From Formicarius rufipectus (taxonomy: Eukaryota; Chordata; Aves; Passeriformes; Formicariidae), in the NCBI GenBank assembly GCA_013399695.1, contig VXAU01002343.1, positions 324,645 through 388,644 on the forward strand: a DNA stretch of 64,000 nucleotides, read 5' to 3'. Below the pieces are notes generated by a model that worked only from the letters and a program-made list of their open reading frames with translations, made no database searches and was not told the DNA's origin. Each line of letters begins with the position of its first letter. The stretch's first letter is position 1. Below, piece after piece: positions 1 through 9,802 of the stretch. The translations under genes and the position numbers were made by a program.

Positions 1-68
1 CTCTTCTCTTCTCTTCTCTTCTCTTCTCTTCTCTTCTCTTCTCTTCTCTTCTCTTCTCTTCTCTTCTC
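1..68. repeat. (CTCTT)n microsatellite
   Basis: Perfect five-base CTCTT repeat from the first base to about 68, directly abutting a CR1 fragment. It is a polypyrimidine tract on the plus strand. Its start is cut by the window edge, so the true length is unknown. Confidence 0.97.
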
Positions 69-555
69 CAGTCTGAACAATTCCGATTCTCTCAACCTTT
101 TCTCATAAGAGAGGAGCTCCATCACTCTAATCAACTTGGTGGCCTCCTCTAGGCCCCAGAGCTGGAGGCAGCACTGCAGGTGGGTCTCACCAGAGCAGAG
201 CAGAGGGGCAGAATCCTCTCCCTCCCCTGCTGCCCACCCTGCTGTGGATGCAGCCCAGGACACACTTGGCTGTGTGGGCTGTGAGTGCCCATGGATGGCT
301 CATGTCCAGCCTCTCACCCACCAGCTCTCCCAGGTCCTTCCCAGAAGGGCAGCTCCTAATCTGTTCATCCCCCAATCTGTGCTGATATTGGGGATTGCCC
401 TGACCCAAGTGAAGCTTCAGCACTCAGTCTTGTCCAACCTCGTGAGATTGCCATGGGCCCATTTCCTGAGCTTGTGAAGGTCCCTCGGGATGGCATCCCA
501 TCATTCAGGTTTGCCAACAGCACCACTCAGCCTCGAGTTATCTGCAAATTTACAT
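69..555 (-). mobile_element. CR1 LINE fragment, C-terminal ORF2 and beyond
   Basis: Read on the minus strand, this resembles the distal part of CR1 ORF2, downstream of the reverse-transcriptase core. The frame at 423-187 (minus) gives about 78 residues including LHLGQGNPQYQHRLG and LGCIHSR, typical of the region after the RT domain. On the plus strand the diagnostic antisense phrases are CTCTCAACCTTTTCTCATAA (about 91-110), GGGGCAGAATCCTCTCCCTC (about 207) and GGTCCCTCGGGATGGCATCC (about 479). The CR1 3' tail is not seen: the copy runs into the CTCTT tract where the last part of the element would be. The frame is broken outside that stretch, so this is a dead copy. The assignment rests on recalled CR1 consensus text. 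Confidence 0.9.
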
Positions 556-2022
556 ACTCAGTGAAATTGTGGGTCAATATGTTAGAATGGCAACATGCAC
601 TTTATTCACATGTGAATGATGATAAAAAGTCCAAGCATATCAGAATTAAACCTCAGTTTTATCACAGGCTATGTCACAGAAACTGATTTCTTGTTTAAAG
701 AGCCTAAAATCTGCTAGCTGAAACGTACTAGAAGACTCATAAATTGTGTGCTGAAGTTGTTGGAGATGTCTTAGCTAATCTCAGATGTACTAATTAAAGC
801 AGAAGAAGCGTATAAGATACTTCAAAAGGACTTGGTATCTTGGGCACAGCTGAGTATCTCAGGGTTGAACTTGATCGTGTCTGTAGACAATCTATCTCAT
901 TCACAAGAAGTCATTCTTCATGTAATCAAAAATCAGAAGTTCAGCTGTGTTGACAGTGGAGGGAGGAAAATCTTTTTATCAAATTTTACAAAGTTTTTAC
1001 AGAATTTACTAAAATTTTCTACTCCTTCTCCTAGAATCACTTTTCAATATCACTGGGAAAATACGGTGTGGGGTATTAAACTCACAAGGATGTTTTAGTA
1101 GGACACAAAAGACCTTTTCTTCTTTTGTTGCTTGCTACTGTTCAAAGTCTACATGAATGTCTGATTTAATGGTACTGTAAAGGTTGAATAGTTACATGCT
1201 TCACAAAAAACACATTAAACTGCAGTTCCGGGAGAGAAATAGCCTAAAACAAACAATTCCTTTTAGAATAAATCTTTAACCTCTAGAGTGAAAGAAATAT
1301 AAAATGGAGACAAAGATAGATTTTGTGCCCTAAAAATATATGCACCATGTTAAATACCTAGAGTATGAATTGAATCACAAAGGCAACCCAAATTATAACA
1401 CCTACTTTGCTTTTGCTGAATGTTGTTAGCTACGATGTATTCAGGCTCCCAAGGAAGAAATAACAGTAACACACGGTGATGAGAATAATTGGAAATAGAA
1501 AGCTCATCAGACTCAAGTGAAATAATATTACAGAATTTTGATGTTGCCTCATAATCTGAGTAGTAATGTTCTCTTGTTTTTTGTAGAGGAGTTTTTGGGA
1601 TTTTGTTTGCTTAGACTTTGTTCTGGTTTGGTTTTATGGACAAGGAAATGTTGGCATTTCTTCTTTTATTTGTAAAGATTATCGGAAGTGGATTTTGTCA
1701 TTATTTTTACATTGCACAGTGACCTAGCTAATTGACCAGCATAGCTGCTTGCAGAATGAGGGCATGTGATGGAAACCATTATCAAAACATCCTTAAAAAG
1801 GAGGGAAAAGCAAAACCCTGGGAAACTAGGTTTGTTTCTCAGGCTCAAACCCATGGAACTGTAGACATCTGACAAGAGTTATCATGCTCTTTATTGCATG
1901 TAATTGATACTTTTGAAAATATGAAAGGGTTTCCAGAAACCAGTATCAGCTTTTCAGACTCCTGCCTACTGTTGAAGAACAGAAGTTTGAATTTGAGTGA
2001 GCAAATTGAGAAGCCACAAAAA
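556..2022. other. No gene seen
   Basis: AT-rich single-copy-looking DNA between the CR1 fragment and the solo LTR. The open frames are under 90 codons with no recognisable protein. I see no RNA gene or structured repeat. Confidence 0.7.
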
Positions 2023-2027
2023 ACTAG
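2023..2027. repeat. Target-site duplication of solo LTR, left copy
   Basis: ACTAG immediately precedes the TGT start of the LTR and is repeated exactly at 2748-2752, right after its terminal ACA. Confidence 0.9.
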
Positions 2028-2747
2028 TGTCCTGGTTATAGTAACCAGGATCAGTTTGTTACTGTGTGGGTCTGTATTCTAAACCCTCTATGTCATTTTT
2101 CTCGTGAACTGTTCACAATGGACCATGTGTAGCAGCTGCCCAGGGCACACCTGACCCCTCAGGCTACGAGCTGGGTGTTTAGGAATTTCTGTGAGATAAT
2201 GAAGTTTTCCTGTCTTCACACTCAGGTGTGATAACTCCCCTCTGGGGAGCCATTAGCACCTTCACACTCACCTGAGGGGTCAAGTCTGCTCATGGGCCAT
2301 CAGGGATGTCAAAAATATGCCATGATTCACCTCACAGAGTAAATCACCCATTGTGAAACTCTCCACCCTGGTGGAGGGCCTGGGCATTCCCATCTGAGCC
2401 CAAGCAGATATAGGCTTGGGGTTTTAGGACTGGTCTCTCTCATCAGATCAAGAGGAGGATCAGAGCTGGACTGAGACTGCCACCATCATTTTCACCAGCA
2501 GGTTTCTTCCTTTCTTTTTACTTTGAACTCAGGGGGGCCACGTGGTGCTCAGCACAGGGGTTGGTGAGCTCCATTCTGCTTGTGCCCTGCTGCGCTGGGC
2601 TGTACATCTGTTTTTGTGGGACAAAAGGATTTTCCTTTTGTATCAGTGTATTTTCTGATTTTTTTTTAATTAAATTATTATTCTGACTTGCAATCCCATT
2701 CTGAGTTGGATTCATTTCTCCTGCCAGTTTAACTCTAAACCAGCACA
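2028..2747 (+). mobile_element. Solo LTR, ERVL-like, complete
   Basis: A 720-bp element begins TGTCCTGGTTATAG and ends CTCTAAACCAGCACA. The ends are imperfect inverted repeats of each other (TGTCCTGGTT against TGTGCTGGTT) and show the canonical TG...CA. It is flanked by the direct repeat ACTAG (2023-2027 and 2748-2752), a 5-bp target duplication as expected for ERVL-class integration. An ATTAAA poly(A)-like hexamer lies at 2669-2674. No internal gag/pol sequence is attached, so this is the product of LTR-LTR recombination. The 5' half is rich in hairpins: CCTGGTTA/TAACCAGG at 2031-2049, TGACCCCTCAGG (2152-2163) pairing with 2271-2282, and CTCCCC/GGGGAG near 2235-2249. The 3' part looks like a common passerine ERVL LTR. 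The subfamily name is not claimed. Confidence 0.9.
2669..2674 (+). terminator. Poly(A) signal of the ERVL-like LTR
   Basis: ATTAAA lies about 75 bases before the LTR end, within an A/T-rich block, where an LTR polyadenylation signal is expected. Assigned by position and motif only. Confidence 0.5.
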
Positions 2748-2752
2748 ACTAG
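2748..2752. repeat. Target-site duplication of solo LTR, right copy
   Basis: ACTAG follows the terminal ACA of the LTR and matches 2023-2027 exactly. The 5-bp length supports an ERVL-type integrase. Confidence 0.9.
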
Positions 2753-3700
2753 CAACAGTTATTATCCATACCTTATCTAATCACTTAGCTTGCAGTCTGA
2801 TTTCATTTGTTTTGACTGACGCTGGATGAGTTCCAGCGACTTCGTGTGTACTCACATCTGATTGACTCTGGCAACAGTGATACCACTGTCAGGAACAAAG
2901 TTTTCCTCTATAATTTATAATTGTATAGTAACTTTGAGCAAATAAGTTTTGAGACTACTGCACAAATACCATAGTTTCTTTTTGCTTGTAGATATACATT
3001 TGTGTTTATTTCAGTAGAAAACAAGATTTGCAGAAGTCAAAACCAGGAAGGACACTGAATTGTACTTCTGATCTGGTCTTCCACATTTTACATGTGTATT
3101 TGCAGCATCTCTTCAAAATTATCTCCATTTTATTCCTCAATAAAATTAAATCTGAAGTGTATTCCAGGATTAGGACAAGAGAAACAAAGTATGAGAAAAG
3201 GAGAAATCAAGATGCCATTAATCTCCAGGGCCTCTGTAAAAGCAGAGACCTCATTAGGTGACACAGGCTGAGAGCTCGGAAGGAAAACCAAATCTACTTT
3301 GGTGTTGGAGGCAAAAGTTCTAGTCCCTATGAGTCAATAAGCTGCAAACCCCAGACCCTCCTACATTGTGTCAGGAACCTTCCTAGTTCAGTATCCTCTT
3401 TACACAGGCAATAATTTTCAATACTTCAAAATATGCAAATTGCCTAGTGATGTAGCACTGCAGCAGACACATTCTTGCCATTTGGAAAGTGCATCAAGAA
3501 GCCACAATACAAATGGGGCGATTAACAGAAATAGGTTCAAACTGTTTGCATTGTTCCAGTCTGGCTGCCTGACTGGAATGAGACTTTTCCCCTGCTCACT
3601 TGCAGGGACGTACTGGCTGTAAAACATATTTGTCTCTCAGATAGCCACAGAGCCCGAAAAGACCAAAGGCAGTCTTGGCATTTTCTACTAAATGAAAGTC

Positions 3701-3723
3701 TACCCTAGACACATTCTAGGGTA
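3701..3723. repeat. Perfect inverted repeat (9-bp stem, 5-base loop)
   Basis: TACCCTAGA (3701-3709) and TCTAGGGTA (3715-3723) are exact reverse complements separated by CACAT. No function is evident. Confidence 0.9.
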
Positions 3724-4067
3724 CAAACATCACCTGTACCATAGTCAAAGTAGATTGCTGAACTGTACTATGATTGAAATTATCTAAAAAAATCAATCCA
3801 GTAACTGCCCTCCAGATTCCAGTTGTCATGCTGCTCCTTGCAGCAGAAAATATTGCTGTTTATCGCCCACAATAGAGATTTGCCCACTGGATTTTGTACC
3901 CAGCCCAAGGCCCAACCTCCATTTATATGCCTACACAATTATATCAATTTCTCAAAAACTTTTTTCCAAATCCTGAACAGTTGGAGGACTGACACCTTAC
4001 TAATAACTTGCAATTTCCCAGCTGCATCCACGAAGGCAAGGGTGCTCAGATGACTCAGGCTGTAAGT

Positions 4068-4109
4068 GTATGTATATACATATGTATATACATATATATA
4101 TATACACAC
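4068..4109. repeat. (TA/CA) alternating purine-pyrimidine microsatellite
   Basis: A run of TATG, TATA and CACA steps, including two GTATATACATAT motifs. Strictly alternating purine-pyrimidine DNA of this kind is prone to slippage and non-B structure. Confidence 0.9.
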
Positions 4110-5159
4110 GAACTTCTTTTAAGAGGAAGTCACTGCTACAGAACTTTCCATTATATCAATGCAACAGAAATACAGATACACCTACATTTTTTTAATTTTT
4201 ATTTTTTTTTTACATAATACAAAGTTCTGCATAGTAACTCCCTCCTGAAGTTAGTTTTTTTTCCTGTCTTATATTTATCGTATTTTATCTTTTTCAAAGC
4301 AAGGCATATCTTCTGTCTTCCAACATTTTCTTACCAAGGGTTGAGGTTTCTAGACTCCAATTAATACCCGATATTTTTTATTAAGAAATTGTGATGTACA
4401 GGGGAAGTTACTCAGGTCTACTACCACCTTGAGAGAATTCCTATATTGGATATGTTTGTGTGTGAAGATGCTAGTAATGTTTGCTTTAGAAATTTATGAA
4501 AAATTAAAATATAGAAATTCTGGTAGTGCCTTTGAGGGGAAACTTAATATCAAAGCATGTGTGATGACATAAGGCACAAAGTGGAAAGGCTAGTGATTGT
4601 CATCGTCTAAGAAGATTAAAGAAACTTACTGCTTCACAGAAAGATGCTAATGCTTAGAGTGCTATAGCTCATACCAAATTGAATTTTTAAAGAAAAACAT
4701 TGTTACCGTGGGTATGAAATTGCTGTCAGTCATTCAGGACACTCAAAAAGTATACAGTTTTCTAAAATCATATCCCTGGAAGGGTATGGAGAAAGTAATC
4801 TAGTGATGTATTTTTCACCTTTTGTTTCTCTAAGAAATGCAATGGCTTGCCACACATGGAAGTCGTTTTACAGCATAAATATATATTACATGTGTCCATG
4901 AATGCACTTTCCCTGAATATACATTTTTCACAAGTTATTTTCAACTGACAACCTTGAAAATTTCTCTGATTCTTGGAAATCTGCAAGGATTCTTAGTAAC
5001 TTCATCAAAGGCAAGTGTATTCCCTCATTCAGAAACATTTTATGGGGCCATTTTTTAGCCCTTGCCTTCAGAATTGCTCAGATTGAGATAGATTTTCCAA
5101 ATCTTTCCACAAGGCAGTTTCCCCTAGATGAGGCTTCTATTCTCTTTCAAGCTCTAAGC

Positions 5160-5197
5160 AGTGAATATTGCTCTGTACAGTGATTATTGCTCTGTAC
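5160..5197. repeat. 19-bp tandem duplication
   Basis: AGTGAATATTGCTCTGTAC (5160-5178) is followed directly by AGTGATTATTGCTCTGTAC (5179-5197), one mismatch in 19. A simple local duplication. Confidence 0.9.
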
Positions 5198-7442
5198 AAT
5201 CTCTTCAAGTAAATCACAAAAGCATGGCACTAAGATTTCCTGGATAAGCACAAATTAGTCTGTTGCATGGTGTTACCTATTTTATTTATGTTTAAAAAGG
5301 ATAATAGCTTAAACATTATCCTTTGCACATTTCTATATTTGGACCACAAAGTCCTCCTAAAGTCCTGAAATAACAAGCCAATTTAGTATGAAAGATGAAT
5401 CAATTTTTCTTGCAGCTTTTGTCATGGTGAGTAGTCCGTGAATTAACTATAAAATAAAGATGTTCCCATTAATTTACAGATGTGAGTTAAAAAAAAAAAA
5501 AATTGACCATGAAAGGTGAAACCATTGCTATATACCTTTTTATCTGGAGATCGGTTTCTTAATTAGGGTTAATATTAACAGAAATATTCATGTAGCAAAA
5601 GTTGAAAACACTGTGGAAGGCTTTGACTGTAACACTTATACTGAAATTTTGATAAGTCGTTCTTTTGTTCCCAGTAGAGAACCTTTCTCATAGTTCATAC
5701 CTTTTGAGCAACTGAGGCCTGAAGGTACATTTCTCTAGTATTGATTCAACTGTACTAATTGTGCTTATGGCAATGTTGCCTACATGAGTTTGGGGTCTCC
5801 CTTTTCTTTCATTTGAGATGCTTGCAAATGCCTCCTGGCACTGGTGTTTGACGTACCTTTACTGAAGCTGAGTTCTTCTTTTGTCTCCTCAAATGGACTA
5901 CTGCTGAGCAAACAGACAGAACTTTCTCTCTCTCACTTGCTTTCATGTGTGACAGGAAAGCAGTCATCCAAGATGACAGATTTAGTTTTATCTTCTGCTG
6001 AGTGACAATATCAGATTTATAATTAACTTCTTTTTTTTTTTTTTTCCACTGGGAAAGAAATAATCTGATGCCTTCTTTTCCCTTATAGGGCCAAACCAAT
6101 TAGCTTTCTTATAAGACTACAATAGGAAAAGAAAATGTTTCTCCCTTCAAAAGGGATGAAGTCCAAGCAAGCATGCACTGGGGAATGTAGCTTGAGTGGC
6201 TGTGCATTTAGTTGAATGTTTTAATAATGTCTTCCCCTGTCTTCAGGGTAGCAGGAAAAACTGAATAAAAGCGTAGTTTTCTTCAATAACAAGTAGTTTT
6301 AAAGGTGAAAAAGGCACAAATAGTACCATGCACATATTTGTAAAGACATCCACATATTCCGTCTACAAGAGAGTCTCCTACAGACTTGCTTCATTTAGTA
6401 TCTGACCTCTGTTTCAAAGTCTGTTTCTGCTCTTTGCCCATTTATTTAGTCTTTCTATGCATTATTTAGTTAATTAGAATTTGAGGGTCTGTGCATTGCT
6501 CTATAACTGAATAGCTGTTGAACCTTTACAAAGCACAACACCCAGCAGAGGGACTGCTTTCTCAAAACAATTTGTGGACAAAACAAAAATAGCAGGAGAA
6601 GAGCTAAATACCTGTGAGCTAAAGCAGAAAAAAAGAATATACAAACACTTGAAGAGATGAGACACAGTTCAGGAATGTTAAAATTTGTCTTTTTGTAGTA
6701 ATAATAGATTCTTCTAGGATGATGTGGTTATGTGGATATAATGGTGAGCTAGTTGGTTCCTAAGTGTCAACATCAGCTCAAATCCATTTAAGAAGTTGTG
6801 CAGGCAAAGATAAGCACATTCAGTATGGTGCTGTATTCATATTTTTACTGTACATCATGCTAATAGGAGGACCAAGCACATAATGGAGATGCATTTTTCA
6901 CAGATTTTCTGTGGAATATTGTTCCCAATATATGTGGGGAGGGAGGAGGGGAAAGGTAGTATGACCTCAAAAATATCCTGGAGATCTCCTGAAAAGTCTC
7001 TGGTGATTAAGAACCATATTGCATTTGCCTTGATTCATTACTTTAGTCAGATTACCTGTGAAGCAACACCTTACCTGCAGTCCATATAAAATCATCACAA
7101 TCTTGCACTTATAGGCAGAAAGCATTTGAATACATTTGAAGAGGCTTCAGACAAATACTCAAGTGTTTTACCAAAATTCAAAGGAAGTTATGAACAATTT
7201 GCAATTTGCATATCATTGGCAACTGGTTTTTATTTTATAACCCACACATACACCCTTTGTTTCAAAGCTGCAGATGCTCCTCATTTAGCTCAAAACATTT
7301 TGTATGACATTTTCTAGGTGATATGCCAAACAGAGAATGAAGACCTACAAAAGGTACTCATAAAAGCATATTTCCCTCTGAGACTGAAAGTAGCAATTTG
7401 CATTTCACATAAACTGAAAACATGTCCAAGGTCAAAAGAGAC

Positions 7443-7466
7443 TTCTTACACTCATAAGTGTAAGAA
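7443..7466. repeat. Perfect hairpin (10-bp stem, 4-base loop)
   Basis: TTCTTACACT (7443-7452) pairs exactly with AGTGTAAGAA (7457-7466) around a CATA loop. No flanking target duplication or RNA-gene signal was seen. Confidence 0.9.
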
Positions 7467-8013
7467 CTCATAGTTCAGGCAGCCTGAAGTAAAGAATGTT
7501 GGAGACTAAGTAGAAGAGAGAATGACACAATGTCAATTACTGAGACAACCACAGAAATTAGAAAATACTTCAGAATTTGTTTCATCCCAGCAACAGCAAT
7601 GGATCTGGGAATGTTTGAAGACAAAATCAATAAGCTTTTGCATTAGTTCTGAACTAGCAGTTTCTTTATACAAGAATGTATTTCATTATAAATTAAAGTA
7701 AGGAGTCAGTGTGAGATTATTATCTTGCATTGGCCTTATCAGCCATCAGTGCACTTGCAGTAAGCGTGGGTAAAACCCTCCCAAATCTTCGTTTGAGAAG
7801 TCTAGCCATGATGATGAAAGTAAGGAGTTCTTGTTCTTTTATAAAGTATCATTCATGAAAAAGTCTTATTTGTACTGTACATAAGTCATGGCATCCATGT
7901 AGTACTACTGTCAAAGTATTCTTCAGAAGTGACAAGAGCCATTATAACTGTTCTACACCTGGAAAAGGAAATTTGGCTTACATTTTCAGAAGCTGTCTAA
8001 TCATGGGTTCCTG

Positions 8014-8024
8014 CAGAGTCTTGT
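8014..8024. repeat. Target-site duplication of SINE copy A, left copy
   Basis: CAGAGTCTTGT sits at the 3' end of the minus-strand SINE and recurs exactly at 8878-8888. It brackets the whole composite, including the LTR inside it. Confidence 0.9.
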
Positions 8025-8203
8025 TGTTGTTGGCTAGACTTTGCAAATGAAGATTTTGGGATAAGCCTGCACAATGGATTTTTTAGGTGAGGCACAGTGT
8101 GCGCGGAACTGGCCCCACCCCCTTTACTCCTGAGGTTCATCTTGCCACGGCCGAGCACGCTCGGACGGCGACAGCGAGTTCCTCGGGATTCAAACCAGCA
8201 TCC
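8025..8203 (-). mobile_element. tRNA-derived SINE copy A, 3' body and tail (split copy)
   Basis: The minus-strand 3' part of the same family as 25763-26002. It carries the TTG repeat (the CAA-type tail read from the other strand), the body with GTGAGGCACAGTGTGCGCGG, the GAGTTCCTCGGGATTCAAAC junction and the B-box remnant. The match to the intact copy stops near CATCC at about 8203. The missing tRNA head resumes at 8811, so one SINE has been split by an insertion. It is more decayed than copy B: the 3' hairpin stem has lost pairs and the B box reads GGTTTGAATCC on the minus strand. Confidence 0.92.
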
Positions 8204-8419
8204 TTATCCCGGTTGGGATATATTTTGAGCCTCATTAGATGTGGTGTTGGTAGTGCTGAGGTCGCAGCAGTATGAGTTTAGTCTCCTAGGTCAGGTTTTC
8301 AGTCCATGAGCCTAGGAGGAAGGGGTCCTCCCCCTGCTCCCTCCAAACACGTGGTTGCCAAGCCCTGGGCAGAGGACACAGAGACCACACAGCTTGGGGA
8401 GGGTGCCAACAGAGAGAGC

Positions 8420-8425
8420 TTTATT
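8420..8425 (-). terminator. Poly(A) signal of the nested LTR
   Basis: TTTATT on the plus strand, AATAAA in LTR sense, lies 14 bases downstream of the TATA box. Position and motif fit a compact retroviral U3/R boundary. Confidence 0.75.
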
Positions 8426-8439
8426 CGCAAAACAGGGGG

Positions 8440-8446
8440 TTTTATA
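8440..8446 (-). promoter_or_regulatory. TATA box of the nested LTR
   Basis: TTTTATA on the plus strand, TATAAAA in LTR sense, within GGGCTATAAAACCCCC. It is preceded on the minus strand by ATTGG motifs (inverted CCAAT, for example the complement of 8506-8510) about 60 bases upstream, a typical LTR core promoter arrangement. Confidence 0.75.
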
Positions 8447-8598
8447 GCCCTTGGAGGGAGTTCAAATACTCCAATGGGGGGAAAGAGGATTGTTGTGGCT
8501 TTGGGCCAATAGGGATGAGGGAATTAACATAGAGGTGGGGAAGGATTTCAGGTAACAAGGTGGACCCTGCCCCTCTGCTCTCAGAGTGGGGGGGTCTT

Positions 8599-8737
8599 GG
8601 GAAGATACATAGGATCTCTGGGAAGGAACACAGGGGATTCTGGGGGGAAACACATGGAGAATTCTGGGAAGGGGTACACATGGATTCTGGGAAGGGGAAG
8701 ACATGGCCTCCGGGGGGAAGGAAACACATGGAGAAGG
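8599..8737 (-). repeat. Imperfect tandem repeats in LTR U3
   Basis: About six degenerate units of 21-26 bases, each carrying an ACACATGG-like and a TTCTGGGAAGG-like block (plus-strand reading). Tandem repeats upstream of the promoter are common in retroviral U3 enhancers. An enhancer role here is inference. Confidence 0.75.
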
Positions 8738-8810
8738 CAAAAACATTTCAAACAACATTAAACACTTCAGTGGTCAAAACATTATCAGTGACATTCTGAA
8801 TCCATTCCCA

Positions 8811-8877
8811 CGCGTCCTCAGAGGAGGAACCGGCTCCAGAGGCGGCAACTTACACCATTCGGCCAACGCCTGCCACA
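8811..8877 (-). mobile_element. tRNA-derived SINE copy A, 5' tRNA head (split copy)
   Basis: The reverse complement reads GGCAGGCGTTGGCCGAATGG, then the variable-arm-like CTCCTCTGAGGACGC, matching the heads of copies B and C. It contains the A box. Together with 8025-8203 it makes one nearly full-length SINE, and the outer CAGAGTCTTGT duplication at 8878-8888 confirms the boundary. Confidence 0.92.
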
Positions 8878-8888
8878 CAGAGTCTTGT
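8878..8888. repeat. Target-site duplication of SINE copy A, right copy
   Basis: CAGAGTCTTGT, identical to 8014-8024. The two copies are now about 850 bases apart because of the nested LTR. Confidence 0.9.
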
Positions 8889-9755
8889 ACAGCCAGGAGT
8901 TCTGCACATCTTGCTCAAAATGCTTTTAGTTACTCTGCCTTTACTACTGGGTTTGTTGACTTCAGGCTGAAAATTACCACACTGTTATTCAAATCCTCCT
9001 CTTTACATTTGGTCTCAGTGCAGAGGAATGGTTCAGCTCTTACCATAGTCCCTGGCAAAATGGTTCCTGATTCCATTTGATCTCTTTCCTCAGGATCCCA
9101 CTCAAGACATTTAGAAGACAGCAGTGAGGCTATACCACAGCATTATGTCCTAACTATGACTTGAGATTAAATTTCACCATGAGTCCCCCAAATGTTATAT
9201 CCAGACTGGGTATCAGTCTCATTGATTTGGGGGGAAAAAAAAATAAATATATAAAACCAAAACAAAACCCACAAAACATGAAACCTTGTAGAAAATAACA
9301 GTAATATAGTCATCTCAGTTGTGGAACCAATATGCTCCTTCATGTCCTGAAGGAAAGAAAATGCTCTTCAGGAGGTCAGAAAAGTGCCACTGTGGTAGCA
9401 CACTCAACTCTTCAAAGTTACATTCATAGAAATTGCTTGACATGTATAGAGGTAATTGCCAGTGACACAATGGACTGCTATTTACTGTGTTCTTCCCACT
9501 TTTTTCTCCAAATGCAAGCACAGTTTCTGTAGACTGCATGGCATGAGTAACTTTACTCGTCAAACGCTCTTATACCATCCATACAGGCAAGTTATTCCTT
9601 CCTTCAGAAAAGTGGCACAATTTATTTAATCAGAGCAATTGTGAAGTCAGACAAGGCTCTATTTAACCAGTATATTCTGACTTCTTCAGCCACCTTTGAA
9701 GACTTTTTAAAAACCCACAAATTGGCACAAAATCTTTCAAAGTCAGGTACTAGCT

Positions 9756-9802
9756 TCCACTAGTGGACTCTATTAAAAGAGTCCACTTGACTCTTTTAAT
9801 AG
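9756..9802. repeat. Cluster of three overlapping perfect palindromes
   Basis: TCCACTAGTGGA (9756-9767) is a perfect palindrome. GTGGACTC (9763-9770) pairs with GAGTCCAC (9779-9786). CTATTAAAAGAG (9770-9781) pairs with CTCTTTTAATAG (9791-9802). The same bases can therefore join mutually exclusive hairpins. Confidence 0.9.

Larger units (their letters stand above)
2753..8013. other. No gene seen; short structured repeats only
   Basis: AT-rich DNA with no recognisable coding sequence. It holds a 9-bp-stem hairpin at 3701-3723, a TA/CA microsatellite at 4068-4109, a 19-bp tandem duplication at 5160-5197, an A run near 5488-5502, a T run near 6031-6045 and a 10-bp-stem hairpin at 7443-7466. Open frames are under 100 codons and look random. 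Confidence 0.65.
8204..8810 (-). mobile_element. Solo LTR (endogenous retrovirus) nested in SINE copy A
   Basis: About 600 bp of insertion lies between the two halves of the SINE. Read on the minus strand, it has LTR layout: a U3 containing roughly six imperfect 21-26-bp repeats (8599-8737), a TATAAAA box (8440-8446), an AATAAA signal (8420-8425) 14 bases downstream of the box, and a U5-like region rich in CT and GT. The likely LTR termini are 8214-8810, starting TGGGA and ending TCCCA on the plus strand, a short inverted repeat with TG...CA ends. The bases 8204-8213 are unexplained. The target duplication is uncertain (GCATCC at the left against GCGTCC at 8812-8817). No internal retroviral sequence remains. 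The class, possibly ERV1 or ERVK-like, is not resolved. Confidence 0.8.

Noticed and set aside
8442..8758. Serine/proline-rich frames of 95-98 codons on the minus strand
   Set aside because: They are translations of the degenerate U3 tandem repeats of the nested LTR.
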